A stretch of 20,851 nt of DNA from JBIOWF01 sp044868295 (GTDB lineage: Bacteria; Actinomycetota; Actinomycetes; Streptosporangiales; Streptosporangiaceae). The DNA is taken from the NCBI GenBank assembly GCA_044868295.1, contig JBIOWF010000029.1, positions 1 to 20,851 on the forward strand, in the 5' to 3' direction. The position numbers were made by a program, and so were the translations under genes. Positions 7,610 to 15,697 of this stretch are shown here, in pieces. Position 1 is the first letter of the stretch, and each line of letters opens with the position of its first letter. Below the pieces are notes generated by a model that was given only the letters and a program-made list of their open reading frames with translations, was not told where the DNA came from and searched no databases.

Positions 7610-8983
7610 TCAGTGGATGAGCTGGCGGATCGGCTCAGCCTGTGCGTCGTCGGCGTCGGCGTGGTGGTCGCCGGGCGTGGTCTTGTCGGAGCCTCCCGGA
7701 ATTCTGATGGCACGAAGCGCGACCGTGAAGATCACGGCGAGGAGGATGTTGAAGGCCAGGGCGATCAGCGCGATGTAGCCCATGTGGCCATCTTCGAGGA
7801 ACGGGATCTGGACGAGTGACCCGCCGAAATGCTTGCCGGTTACCGGGTTGATCACGTTGTAGGCGGTGAGGGTGCCGAACGTCATGCCGCCCACCCAGCC
7901 GGACAGCAGGGCGATGGGGTGGAACCATCGGGTGAACAGGCCGAACGCCAAAGTCGGGAAGGTCTGCAGGATCCAGATCCCGCCGAGAAGCTGGAAGTTC
8001 AGGGCGAATCTTCTGTCGAGGAAGAGCACGAACAGCAGCGCGCCGAACTTGACCAGCAGCGAGGTCACCCTGGAGACCCGTGTCTCCTGCTCGGGGGTGG
8101 CGGACCGGTTGACGAACTCGCGGTAGATGTTGCGGGCCACGAGGTTGGCCACCGCGATGGACATGATCGCGGCAGGCACCAGCGCCCCGATCGCGATGGC
8201 GGAGAACGCGACCCCGGCGAACCAGCTCGGGAAGCTGTCGGCGAACAGCCGCGGGATGACGAGCTGCGGGTTGGGGTTGCCGTCGAGGCCGACGGGTGAC
8301 GTGCCGGCCGCGATGGCGGCGAAGCCGAGCAGGGCGAACAGCCCGAGCACCAGCGTGTAGACGGGCAGCATCGCGGCGCTGCGCCGTACGACGTCGCGGC
8401 TCTTCGCGGACAGCGCGGCGGTGATGGTGTGGGGGTACATGAACAGCGCCATCGCCGACCCGAGGGCGAGAGTGGTGTACGGCCAGAAGCCCTCCGATCC
8501 CGGAAGGAACGTTCCCACCGGTTTCCCGGTCTGGGGATCGATCCTCGTCAGCTTCTCCTTCGCGGCCTCGAAGATCGTGTCCAGGCCGTCGAGCCGGTAC
8601 GGGATGTAGACGAACGCGATGATCACGACCCCGAAGAGGAGGAGACCCTTGACGAACGAGAGCAGCGCCGGCCCCCGGAGCCCGCTGAAAGAGGTGAAGG
8701 CGGCGAGAACGGCGAACGCGATGAAGAGGGGCAGATCCTTGGCCAGGATGCTGTCGCCGCCGATGCCGATCACTTCCATTACCGCCGGGATGCCCACGAG
8801 CTGCAGCGCGATGTAGGGCAGCGTGGCGAGGATGCCCGTCACCGCCACGGCCAGCGAGAGCGCCCTGCTGTCGTAGCGTCCGGATTTCTCCGCGTCAGGA
8901 AGGGGCCGCTGCGGCGTCAATGTGAGATCGCCGGCCGGGGCGAGCCTGGTCACATATGCGTGCAGTGGCGGATGGAGGGCCAC
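7610..8983 (-). CDS. Sodium:solute symporter family protein, N-terminally truncated
   Basis: 457 residues. From residue 36 it reads GRYDSRALSLAVAVTGILAT, then LPYIALQLVG, which is the fourth or so membrane helix of SSS-family permeases for carboxylates. About nine or ten further membrane helices follow in good order to a hydrophilic His/Asp-rich tail. Family members are usually about 540 aa. The first three helices, including part of the sodium and substrate site, are absent and replaced by about 35 residues of unrelated sequence (ALHPPLHAYVTRLAPAGDLT...). GTG 8981-8983 has GAGGAGG just upstream, and an in-frame TGA lies at 8993-8995, so the ORF as drawn could be translated. Transport activity is doubtful; it may be an expressed pseudogene. 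Confidence 0.72.
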   Translation of the reverse strand: MALHPPLHAYVTRLAPAGDLTLTPQRPLPDAEKSGRYDSRALSLAVAVTGILATLPYIALQLVGIPAVMEVIGIGGDSILAKDLPLFIAFAVLAAFTSFSGLRGPALLSFVKGLLLFGVVIIAFVYIPYRLDGLDTIFEAAKEKLTRIDPQTGKPVGTFLPGSEGFWPYTTLALGSAMALFMYPHTITAALSAKSRDVVRRSAAMLPVYTLVLGLFALLGFAAIAAGTSPVGLDGNPNPQLVIPRLFADSFPSWFAGVAFSAIAIGALVPAAIMSIAVANLVARNIYREFVNRSATPEQETRVSRVTSLLVKFGALLFVLFLDRRFALNFQLLGGIWILQTFPTLAFGLFTRWFHPIALLSGWVGGMTFGTLTAYNVINPVTGKHFGGSLVQIPFLEDGHMGYIALIALAFNILLAVIFTVALRAIRIPGGSDKTTPGDHHADADDAQAEPIRQLIH

Positions 8984-9153
8984 GTCGCCTCCTCAGGGTG
9001 CAGGGGCTATCGCAATCGAAGGTCGGAGCAGGGACATTCCGGACTTCATTCACTAGTTGCCCATCAGGTCTGTGCGGTTTACGCAACATCGGGGGTGTCG
9101 CGTTATCGTGACCAAACTCTGCGTGATCTTCCCCGGTGGGCCGCCCCAGAGCC

Positions 9154-9185
9154 ATTGGTCTAGTCCAATTGGTGAGACTGGTCTC
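9154..9185. promoter_or_regulatory. dre-like (DasR/GntR-type) palindrome cluster upstream of ppc
   Basis: ATTGGTCTAGTCCAAT at 9154-9169 agrees with the DasR-responsive element consensus (ASTGGTCTAGACCAST) at 13 of 16 positions. It overlaps a perfect CCAATTGG (9165-9172) and is followed by GAGAC-TG-GTCTC (9174-9185), whose ACTGGTCT is a second dre half-site. The centre of the first box lies 58 bp before the ppc start and about 180 bp before the divergent symporter gene. Assignment to DasR rather than another GntR-family regulator is inference. Confidence 0.45.
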
Positions 9186-9219
9186 GGGCGGTTCACGTCG
9201 ACTCGCTACGCTTCGAAGC

Positions 9220-11859
9220 ATGGCCGCCATCGCTCCTGCCGAACGACACAGCGCCGTCACGGAGATGCCGGACGAACTCCGCGCCGACGTGCGACTTCTG
9301 GGTGAACTGCTGGGTCAGGTGATCGCCGAACACGGCGGCCCCGGCCTCCTCGCGGACGTCGAGCGCCTCCGCAAAGCCGTGATCGCCGCGCGGCGCGGCG
9401 AGACGACCGCCGACGAGGTCGCCGCCCTGGTGGCCGAGTGGCCCATCAACCGGGCCGTCCAGATCGCCCGCGCGTTCACCTGCTACTTCCACCTCGCCAA
9501 CCTGGCCGAGGAGCACTACCGCATCCGCATCCTGCGGCAGCGCGACCGCGACGACGTGCCGTTGCGTGAGTCGCTGGCCGAAGCCGTACAGGAACTGCGG
9601 GGAGACGAGCGGCTGGCCGGGCTGATCGACGCGCTGGAGTTCCGCCCGGTGCTCACCGCCCATCCGACCGAGGCGCGGCGGCGGGCAGTCGTCACCGCGA
9701 TCCAGCGGATCAGCACGCAACTCGACGCCTACAACTCGCCCGGCCACGGCGCGGGCGAGCGCGAGGAGGCCCACCGGCGGCTGCTGGAGGAGATCGACCT
9801 GCTGTGGCGGACCTCCCAGCTGCGGTCCACGAAGCTGGACCCGCTGGACGAGGTCCGTACGGCGATGGCGGCCTTCGACGAGACGCTCTTCCGCACCGTG
9901 CCGCTGATCTACCGCTCGCTGGACGCGGCCCTCGACCGGGGCACCGGGACCCGGGCTCCGCTGTCGAAGCCGTTCATCCGGTACGGCAGCTGGATCGGCG
10001 GGGACCGGGACGGCAACCCGAACGTCACCGCCAAGGTGACCCGCGAGGCGGTCCTGATCCAGGCCGAGCACGTGCTCATCGCGCTGGAGAACGCGGCGAC
10101 CCGGATCGCCCGCACGATGACCGCGGCCTCGCTCTTCACGCCGCCGTCGGCAGACCTGCGAGCGGCGCTGGCGCAGGCCGAGGGCGACTTCCCCGACCTG
10201 GTGTCGGAGATGGCGACCCGCTCGCCGCAGGAGCCGCACCGGCAGTGGCTGATGTTCGTGGCCGCCCGCATCGCCGCCACCCGCCGCCGCGACCTGGACC
10301 TCGCCTACCGCTCGCCGTCCGAGCTGATCGACGATCTCAGGCTCGCCCAGGAGTCCCTGCGCGGCGCGGGCGCCGTAAGGCAGGCGTACGGTGAGCTGCA
10401 GCACCTGATCTGGCAGGTGGAGACGTTCGGGTTCCACCTGGCCGAGCTGGAGGTGCGCCAGCACTCGCAGGTTCACGCCGCCGCGCTCGCCGAGGTGCGG
10501 GCCGGAGGGCAGCTCTCGGAGCGGACCGAGGAGGTCCTCGCGACGATCCGGGTGATCGGCTGGATCCAGGAGCGCTTCGGCGTGTCCGCCTGCCCCAGAT
10601 ATGTCGTCTCGTTCACCCGCTCCGCCGACGACATCGCCGCCGTATACGAGCTGGCGCGGCACGCCCTCGGAGACCGGGCGCCGGTGCTCGACGTGGTGCC
10701 GCTGTTCGAGTCGGGTGAGGACCTGGACAATTCCGTGGCCGTGGTGGCCGGGATGGCCGCCTCCGAGCCGGTGCGCAAGCGCCTCGCCGAGAACGGCCGC
10801 CGGCTGGAGGTCATGCTCGGCTACTCCGACTCGGCCAAGGAGCTCGGCCCCGCCGCCGCCACGCTGCGGCTCTACGACGCGCAGGCGGCCCTGACCGCGT
10901 GGGCCGCGGAGAACGACGTGCGGCTCACGCTCTTCCACGGCCGGGGCGGCGCTCTCGGCCGGGGTGGCGGCCCCGCCAACCGCGCGGTGCTCGCGCAGGC
11001 TCCGGGCTCGGTGGCGGGCCGGTTCAAGGTCACCGAGCAGGGCGAGGTCATCTTCGCCCGCTACGGCCATTCCGCGATCGCCCGCAGGCACATCGAGCAG
11101 GTCACGAACGCCGTGCTGCTGGCCTCCACCTCCACGGTCGAGTCCCGTACGGCCGCCGCCGCGGCCAAGTTCCGCAAGCTGGCCGAGCAGGTGGCCTCGG
11201 CGTCGGAGCGCGCGTACCGGGGGCTGACCGAGGCGTCGGGTTTCCCGGAGTGGTTCGCCCTGGTCAGCCCGTTGGAGGAGATCGGCTCGCTGCGGCTCGG
11301 CTCGCGTCCCGCGCGTCGCGGCCTCGGCGCGCCCCGGTCGCTCGACGATCTGCGGGCAATCCCCTGGGTGTTCGCGTGGGCGCAGACCAGGGTCAACCTC
11401 CCCGGTTGGTACGGCCTGGGCAGCGGTCTGTCGGAGGTCGTCTCCGGCGGTGGCCTGGACGAGCTCCGGTCCGCCTACCGGGAATGGCCGCTGTTCGCCT
11501 CACTGCTGGACAACGTGGAGATGTCGCTGGCCAAGACCGACCGGGCGATCGCCTCGCGTTATCTGGCGCTGGGCGGCCGGGTGGACTTCGTCGAGCAGGT
11601 GCTCCAGGAGTACGACCTCACGCGGACGCTGGTGCTGAAGGTCACCGGCCACCGCAGGTTGCTGGAGAACCGCCGCGTCCTGTCCCGCGCCGTGCAGCTT
11701 CGCGACCCCTACGTCGACGCGCTCAGCCACCTGCAGTTGCGGGCGCTCTCGGCGCTTCGCGCGGACGGGGACCTCTCGGATGAGGATCGCGAGCGCCTTT
11801 CCACGCTGCTGCTCCTCAGCGTGAACGGCGTCGCCGCCGGCCTCCAGAACACCGGCTGA
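9220..11859 (+). CDS. ppc: Phosphoenolpyruvate carboxylase
   Basis: 879-residue cytoplasmic enzyme making oxaloacetate from PEP and bicarbonate, the anaplerotic feed of the TCA cycle. All hallmark motifs are present: FRPVLTAHPTEARRR with catalytic H148, GSWIGGDRDGNPNVT, VMLGYSDSAKELG, the flexible loop LFHGRGGALGRGGGPAN, the EQGEVIFARYG segment, and the invariant C-terminal QNTG. Length agrees with E. coli (883 aa). Several starts are in frame. ATG 9220 is taken because family similarity begins soon after and TACGCT at 9207-9212 sits 7 nt before it, as in a leaderless promoter. The next ATG (9265) has GGAG touching the start codon, too close to serve. A dre-like palindrome lies upstream. Confidence 0.96.
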   Translation: MAAIAPAERHSAVTEMPDELRADVRLLGELLGQVIAEHGGPGLLADVERLRKAVIAARRGETTADEVAALVAEWPINRAVQIARAFTCYFHLANLAEEHYRIRILRQRDRDDVPLRESLAEAVQELRGDERLAGLIDALEFRPVLTAHPTEARRRAVVTAIQRISTQLDAYNSPGHGAGEREEAHRRLLEEIDLLWRTSQLRSTKLDPLDEVRTAMAAFDETLFRTVPLIYRSLDAALDRGTGTRAPLSKPFIRYGSWIGGDRDGNPNVTAKVTREAVLIQAEHVLIALENAATRIARTMTAASLFTPPSADLRAALAQAEGDFPDLVSEMATRSPQEPHRQWLMFVAARIAATRRRDLDLAYRSPSELIDDLRLAQESLRGAGAVRQAYGELQHLIWQVETFGFHLAELEVRQHSQVHAAALAEVRAGGQLSERTEEVLATIRVIGWIQERFGVSACPRYVVSFTRSADDIAAVYELARHALGDRAPVLDVVPLFESGEDLDNSVAVVAGMAASEPVRKRLAENGRRLEVMLGYSDSAKELGPAAATLRLYDAQAALTAWAAENDVRLTLFHGRGGALGRGGGPANRAVLAQAPGSVAGRFKVTEQGEVIFARYGHSAIARRHIEQVTNAVLLASTSTVESRTAAAAAKFRKLAEQVASASERAYRGLTEASGFPEWFALVSPLEEIGSLRLGSRPARRGLGAPRSLDDLRAIPWVFAWAQTRVNLPGWYGLGSGLSEVVSGGGLDELRSAYREWPLFASLLDNVEMSLAKTDRAIASRYLALGGRVDFVEQVLQEYDLTRTLVLKVTGHRRLLENRRVLSRAVQLRDPYVDALSHLQLRALSALRADGDLSDEDRERLSTLLLLSVNGVAAGLQNTG

Positions 11860-11878
11860 CGCCTACCTCGTCACTCAC

Positions 11879-11931
11879 CCATGCGCCGGTCGGATCACGG
11901 GCTCGGCCCGCGCATGGTGTGGGCCGATCCG
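11879..11931. terminator. Possible bidirectional terminator between ppc and fdhD
   Basis: The 79-bp gap between the two convergent genes holds overlapping inverted repeats. CCATGCGC (11879-11886) pairs with GCGCATGG (11910-11917), CGGATC (11891-11896) with GATCCG (11926-11931), and a small GGGC-TCG-GCCC hairpin (11899-11909) is nested within. These structures exclude one another in part. No T-tract is present. Confidence 0.4.
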
Positions 11932-11938
11932 CTTCGCG

Positions 11939-12838
11939 TCACCCGTCGGCCGCTGCTTCGGCAGGGGCGTACGGAGCGGTGATCCGTTCGGCGCCGGAAT
12001 AGATGTTGAAGCGTTCGCCGCGGAGGAAGCCGACCAGGGTCATGCCGAAGTCGCGGGCGAGGTCGACGGCGAGGGACGAGGGCGCGGAGACCGCGCAGAC
12101 GATCTGGACGCCGGCGGTCAGCGCCTTCTGCATGATCTCGTAGCTCGACCGGCCGCTGACGAGCAGCACGTGTTCGCTCAGGGGCAGCCGGTCGTTCAGC
12201 AGCGCCCAGCCGACGAGCTTGTCGACGGCGTTGTGGCGGCCGACGTCCTCGCGCAGCGTGACGAGCTCGCCGGTGGGCGTGAACAGCCCGGCGGCGTGCA
12301 GCCCGCCGGTCCGGCCGAACACCCCCTGGGCCTGCCGCAGCCGGTCCGGCATGCCGTACAGGGCCTCGGGGAAGACGGTGATCGGCGCAGTGGTGGTGAG
12401 CGGGGCGCAGCGGTCGTGGAGGGCGTCGAGGCTGGCGGTGCCACAGACACCACAGGCACTCGACGTCATGAAATGTCGCTCAAGGGATGGCAGATCGGGC
12501 AGCTTCGGGGCGCTGAGCCGTACCGTCACGGTGTTGTAGCGCGCCTCGGGTTCGAGGTCCTCGTCGGTGCAGTACCCGATGGCGGCGATCTCGCCCGGCC
12601 CGGCCACCCCTTCGCCGTGCAGGAACCCCGCCGCGAGCTCGAAGTCCGCACCCGGAGTGCGCATGGTGATCGCGACGGTACGGCTCTCGCCCCCGGCGGT
12701 CAGCCGGATCTCCAGAGGCTCCTCGGTGGCCAGATCGTCCCGCCGGTCCCGTACGGCGGAGCCGGAGACCTCACGGACCCGGATCCGGGTCACGGGTCCG
12801 GGGCGGTGCGTGCTTGACGGCAGGGTCACGGGTGCCAC
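11939..12838 (-). CDS. fdhD: Formate dehydrogenase accessory sulfurtransferase FdhD
   Basis: FdhD passes sulfur from a cysteine desulfurase to the molybdenum cofactor of formate dehydrogenase, which is inactive without it. The sequence shows the family pattern: EEPLEIRL, ITMRTPGADFELAAGFLHGEG, and the essential Cys pair in TSSACGVCG (Cys129 and Cys132 from this start). LREDVGRHNAVDKLVGWAL and LLVSGRSSYEIMQKALTAG complete it. The frame can be read from GTG 12868, but that would leave almost nothing between it and the divergent birA. GTG 12836-12838 (about 299 aa) or GTG 12829 is more likely, neither with a strong Shine-Dalgarno. No formate dehydrogenase gene is in the window, so FdhD acts in trans. 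Confidence 0.92.
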   Translation of the reverse strand: MAPVTLPSSTHRPGPVTRIRVREVSGSAVRDRRDDLATEEPLEIRLTAGGESRTVAITMRTPGADFELAAGFLHGEGVAGPGEIAAIGYCTDEDLEPEARYNTVTVRLSAPKLPDLPSLERHFMTSSACGVCGTASLDALHDRCAPLTTTAPITVFPEALYGMPDRLRQAQGVFGRTGGLHAAGLFTPTGELVTLREDVGRHNAVDKLVGWALLNDRLPLSEHVLLVSGRSSYEIMQKALTAGVQIVCAVSAPSSLAVDLARDFGMTLVGFLRGERFNIYSGAERITAPYAPAEAAADG

Positions 12839-12885
12839 ATTACGCCTGGCCAGATGGCGAATCCGCACCCGATATGGTGGGGAAC

Positions 12886-13719
12886 GTGTCCGACTCGCCC
12901 TACGCCGATCTCGACCGCCCGCCGCTGTCTGAGGAGGCCCTGCGCAGGGCGCTCGTGCGCCCGGGATCGCTGTGGTCGGACGTCACGGTCGTGGCGCGCA
13001 CCGGCTCCACCAACGCCGATCTGGCGCAGGCCGCCCGTGACGGGGCCGAGGAGGGCGCCGTCCTCATCGCGGAGTCGCAGTTCGCCGGCCGGGGACGCCT
13101 CGGGCGTGTGTGGGCGGCGCCACCCCGGTCAGGGCTGACGTTCTCGGTGCTGTTGCGGCCTCCGGTCGCCGTCGCCCGTCAGGGCTGGCTGCCGCTGCTC
13201 GTCGGGCTGGCGGGCGCCAGCGCGGTGGGGCGCGTCGCCGAGGTCGACGCCCGGCTCAAGTGGCCCAACGACCTGCTCGTCGGCGAGCGCAAACTGGCCG
13301 GGATCCTGGCGGAGCGGGTGGACGGCGCGGTGGTCGTCGGGATGGGCCTCAACGTCTCGCTCCGGCCGGAGGAGCTGCCGGTGGAGACGGCGACCTCGCT
13401 CGCCATCGAGGGCGCCGCGTCCACGGACCGCGACCCGCTGATCCGGGCGGTGCTGCGCGAGATCGAGAGACTGTACCGGGAGTGGGTGGCGGCGGACGGC
13501 GACGCGGAGGCCTCCGGGTTGCGCGCGGCGTATCTCGCCTCGTCGGCCACGGTGGGCAAGACCGTCAGGGTCGAACTGCCCGGAGATCGCGTGCTGACCG
13601 GGCTCGCCACCGGCGTGGACGGGACCGGCCACCTGCTGGTGCGCGCGGAGGGCCGCGACCACGCGCTGAGCGCGGGCGACGTCGTCCATGTGAGGCCGGG
13701 AGACCGCCAGGCGGGGTGA
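12886..13719 (+). CDS. birA: Biotin--[acetyl-CoA-carboxylase] ligase
   Basis: 277-residue class I biotin protein ligase, activating biotin as biotinyl-5'-AMP and attaching it to the carrier lysine of acyl-CoA carboxylase alpha subunits. Visible: TGSTNADL (39-46), the biotinyl-AMP loop GRGRLGR (68-74), KWPNDLLVGERKLAGIL (from K125), the GMGLNV strand, and a C-terminal SH3-like domain ending GDVVHVRPG. There is no N-terminal HTH, so it does not repress transcription as E. coli BirA does. An ATG at 12874 is in frame. GTG 12886 is favoured because it begins at the usual VSDSPYADLDRPPL end and follows TATGGT (12873-12878) by 7 nt. Functionally linked to accD5/accE; in mycobacteria birA is next to accD5. 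Confidence 0.94.
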   Translation: MSDSPYADLDRPPLSEEALRRALVRPGSLWSDVTVVARTGSTNADLAQAARDGAEEGAVLIAESQFAGRGRLGRVWAAPPRSGLTFSVLLRPPVAVARQGWLPLLVGLAGASAVGRVAEVDARLKWPNDLLVGERKLAGILAERVDGAVVVGMGLNVSLRPEELPVETATSLAIEGAASTDRDPLIRAVLREIERLYREWVAADGDAEASGLRAAYLASSATVGKTVRVELPGDRVLTGLATGVDGTGHLLVRAEGRDHALSAGDVVHVRPGDRQAG

Positions 13720-13724
13720 GCGTG

Positions 13725-13808
13725 GTGGCCCGGCCGGGTTCTTCGGCTGGGGTGGCGGCGAGCCTGACGCATGACCGCGGGTGGCCCGGCCGGGTTCTTC
13801 GGCTGGGG
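13725..13808. repeat. 28-bp perfect direct repeat, two copies
   Basis: Positions 13725-13752 and 13781-13808 are identical (GTGGCCCGGCCGGGTTCTTC plus 8 more bases), 56 bp from start to start. Similarity continues in the following bases (GGCGG...CCTGACGCA). A third, degenerate copy starts at about 13833 (GTGGCCTGGCGGGGTCCT). Each full copy contains the perfect palindrome CCCGGCCGGG followed by TTCTT. The array fills the gap between birA and the PH-domain gene. Confidence 0.8.
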
Positions 13809-13909
13809 GGCGGGCCTGACGCAGTGAGAGCGGTGGCCTGGCGGGGTCCTCGCGAATCTCCGGCCCGAGACCATCGCAATGCCACAGCGAACGTGCCACG
13901 ATTTGCCGC

Positions 13910-14422
13910 ATGGGTCTCCAGGATCATCTCTTGACCGAGGGTGAGCAAGTCGTCCACTCGTTCCACCCTCACTGGAAGCGCCTCATCGTGCCCTTCCTCG
14001 CTCTCGTTCTCGTCGTGGGCGTCTCCAGCGCCACGATCTTCTTCATTCCCGGCGACTACGAGTACGCCGGGTACGCGCGGATCGCCGTGGCGGTGGTCTC
14101 CGTCGTCGCGCTGGTGCTCCTGTCGTTCATCCCCTACCTGCGGTGGAAGACGACGTCGTACACGCTGACGACCCACCGGTTCAACATCAGCACCGGCATC
14201 CTGAACAAGTCCGACGACGACATCCCCCTGGCGAAGGTCAACAGTGTCAGCTCCGATCAGACGCTCATGGAGCGCATCCTCGGCTGCGGGACGCTGAAGG
14301 TCGAGTCCGCCTCCGACAGGGGAGAGATCGACTATCGGGACATCCCCAAGATCCAGCTGATCCGCCAGGAACTCTTCCGGCTCGTGGAGGACGCGTCCGA
14401 CGGGAACATCGACGGCAGGTGA
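13910..14422 (+). CDS. PH domain-containing membrane protein
   Basis: 170-residue protein with two membrane helices (about residues 24-46 and 56-77, the pair separated by GDYEYAGYAR) and a bacterial PH-like (bPH2) domain from about residue 80: YTLTTHRFNISTGILNKSDD, then DIPLAKVNSVSSDQTLMERILGCG, TLKVESASDRG and the closing helix QLIRQELFRLVED. The function is unknown. It corresponds in form and neighbourhood to the mycobacterial gene beside birA (M. tuberculosis Rv3278c). No Shine-Dalgarno precedes ATG 13910; a -10-like CACGAT at 13897-13902 lies 7 nt upstream, so a leaderless transcript is possible. Separated from birA by a repeat-filled gap of 190 bp. Confidence 0.88.
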   Translation: MGLQDHLLTEGEQVVHSFHPHWKRLIVPFLALVLVVGVSSATIFFIPGDYEYAGYARIAVAVVSVVALVLLSFIPYLRWKTTSYTLTTHRFNISTGILNKSDDDIPLAKVNSVSSDQTLMERILGCGTLKVESASDRGEIDYRDIPKIQLIRQELFRLVEDASDGNIDGR

Positions 14423-14455
14423 GGCGGGGTCGCCGATCGCTGTGATCGAGCCGCC
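14423..14455 (+). terminator. Possible stem-loop terminator after the PH-domain gene
   Basis: GGCGG (14423-14427) pairs with CCGCC (14451-14455), and inside it CGATC (14434-14438) with GATCG (14444-14448). The structure starts at the stop codon and has an internal loop but no T-tract. Confidence 0.3.
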
Positions 14456-14473
14456 CTGATCGGGTCGTCAACA

Positions 14474-14529
14474 GCTTGGCGAATCCCGTTGCGCTTGGCG
14501 AATCTGTTGCGCTTGACGAATCGCGTTGC
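14474..14529. repeat. Three tandem repeats of about 19 bp upstream of the mycothiol dehydrogenase gene
   Basis: Three adjoining units, 14474-14492, 14493-14510 and 14511-14529, share GCTTGRCGAATC followed by a variable pair or triplet and GTTGC. Unit length is 19, 18 and 19 bp. The last unit carries TTGACG (14513-14518), which could serve as a -35 hexamer; a plausible but poor -10 (TAAAGG, 14534-14539) follows. The array lies 49-104 bp before the start codon. Confidence 0.75.
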
Positions 14530-14577
14530 GCGGTAAAGGCTGACCTCCGGGTCGATGGAACGATAGAGGAGCACGGC

Positions 14578-15663
14578 ATGTCGTACGAGGTCCAGGGCGT
14601 GATCGCGAGGGGCAAGGGCGAGATGGTGACGGTGGAGACCGTTCTCGTGCCCGGCCCCGGGCCCGGCGAGGCCGTGGTGAACGTGCAGGCCTGCGGGGTC
14701 TGCCACACGGACCTGCACTATCGCGAGGGCGGGATCAACGACGACTTCCCCTTCCTGCTCGGACACGAGGCGGCCGGGATCGTCGAGGCCGTCGGCCCGG
14801 ACGTGACGGGCGTCGCGCCCGGCGACTACGTGATCCTCAACTGGCGGGCCGTCTGCGGCAACTGCCGGTCCTGTCTGCGTGGCCGCCCGCAGTACTGCTT
14901 CGCCACGCACAACGCCACGCAGAAGATGACCCTGGCCGACGGCACGGTGCTCAGCCCGGCGCTCGGCATCGGCGCGTTCGCGGAGAAGACGCTGGTCGCC
15001 GCCGGGCAGTGCACGAAGGTGGACCCGGCGGCCAAGCCTGCCGTGGCAGGGCTCCTGGGCTGCGGCGTGATGGCGGGACTGGGCGCGGCGATCAACACAG
15101 GCGGCGTGACGCGCGGCGACTCCGTGGCGGTGATCGGCTGTGGCGGCGTGGGCAACGCGGCGATCCTGGGCTCGAACCTCGCCGGAGCGGGCACGATCAT
15201 CGCGGTGGACGTCGACGACCGCAAGCTCGCCTGGGCCCGCGACTTCGGCGCCACCCACACCGTCAACTCACGTGAGACCGACGCGGTCGAGGCGATCCGC
15301 GATCTGACCGGGGGCAACGGGGCCGACGTCGTGATCGACGCGGTCGGCCGCCCGGAGACCTACCAGCAGGCCTTCTACGCCCGCGACCTGGCCGGGACCG
15401 TGGTCCTCGTCGGCGTCCCCACCCCCGACATGCGGCTCGACCTGCCGCTTCTCGACGTCTTCGGGCGCGGCGGCGCGCTCAAGTCGTCGTGGTACGGCGA
15501 CTGCCTGCCGAGCCGGGACTTCCCCATGCTGATCGACCTCTACCTGCAGGGGCGGCTGAACCTCGACGGGTTCGTCTCTGAGACGATCGGGCTGGACCAG
15601 GTCGAGCAGGCGTTCACCAAGATGCACCACGGCGAGGTGCTCCGCTCCGTCGTGCTCCTCTGA
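14578..15663 (+). CDS. mscR: S-(hydroxymethyl)mycothiol dehydrogenase
   Basis: 361-residue zinc-dependent medium-chain dehydrogenase. The family oxidises the spontaneous adduct of formaldehyde and mycothiol with NAD+, giving S-formylmycothiol, and also reduces S-nitrosomycothiol. Visible: catalytic-zinc region CGVCHTDLHY (C42) and LGHEAAG (H63), the structural zinc cysteines C93, C96, C99 and C107 (VCGNCRSC...YC), and the nucleotide-binding GCGGVGNAAI. The C-terminal block SSWYGDCLPSRDFPML is like that of MscR and class III enzymes. ATG 14578 has GAGGAG 6 nt upstream; an ORF start at 14476 lies inside the upstream repeats and is rejected. A hydrolase gene follows after 34 bp. A related NAD-linked alcohol dehydrogenase is the alternative. 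Confidence 0.86.
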   Translation: MSYEVQGVIARGKGEMVTVETVLVPGPGPGEAVVNVQACGVCHTDLHYREGGINDDFPFLLGHEAAGIVEAVGPDVTGVAPGDYVILNWRAVCGNCRSCLRGRPQYCFATHNATQKMTLADGTVLSPALGIGAFAEKTLVAAGQCTKVDPAAKPAVAGLLGCGVMAGLGAAINTGGVTRGDSVAVIGCGGVGNAAILGSNLAGAGTIIAVDVDDRKLAWARDFGATHTVNSRETDAVEAIRDLTGGNGADVVIDAVGRPETYQQAFYARDLAGTVVLVGVPTPDMRLDLPLLDVFGRGGALKSSWYGDCLPSRDFPMLIDLYLQGRLNLDGFVSETIGLDQVEQAFTKMHHGEVLRSVVLL

Positions 15664-15697
15664 CGGCTGTGGAACAAGGCGAAGTGAGAAGAGACCC

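Noticed and set aside
9193..11091. 632-codon open frame opposite ppc
   Set aside because: Shadow of the ppc codon bias; no recognisable domain.
14480..14527. SigR-type promoter (GGAAT-N18/19-GTT) before the mycothiol dehydrogenase
   Set aside because: The repeats carry CGAAT and GTT at 21-bp spacing, matching neither hexamer nor distance.
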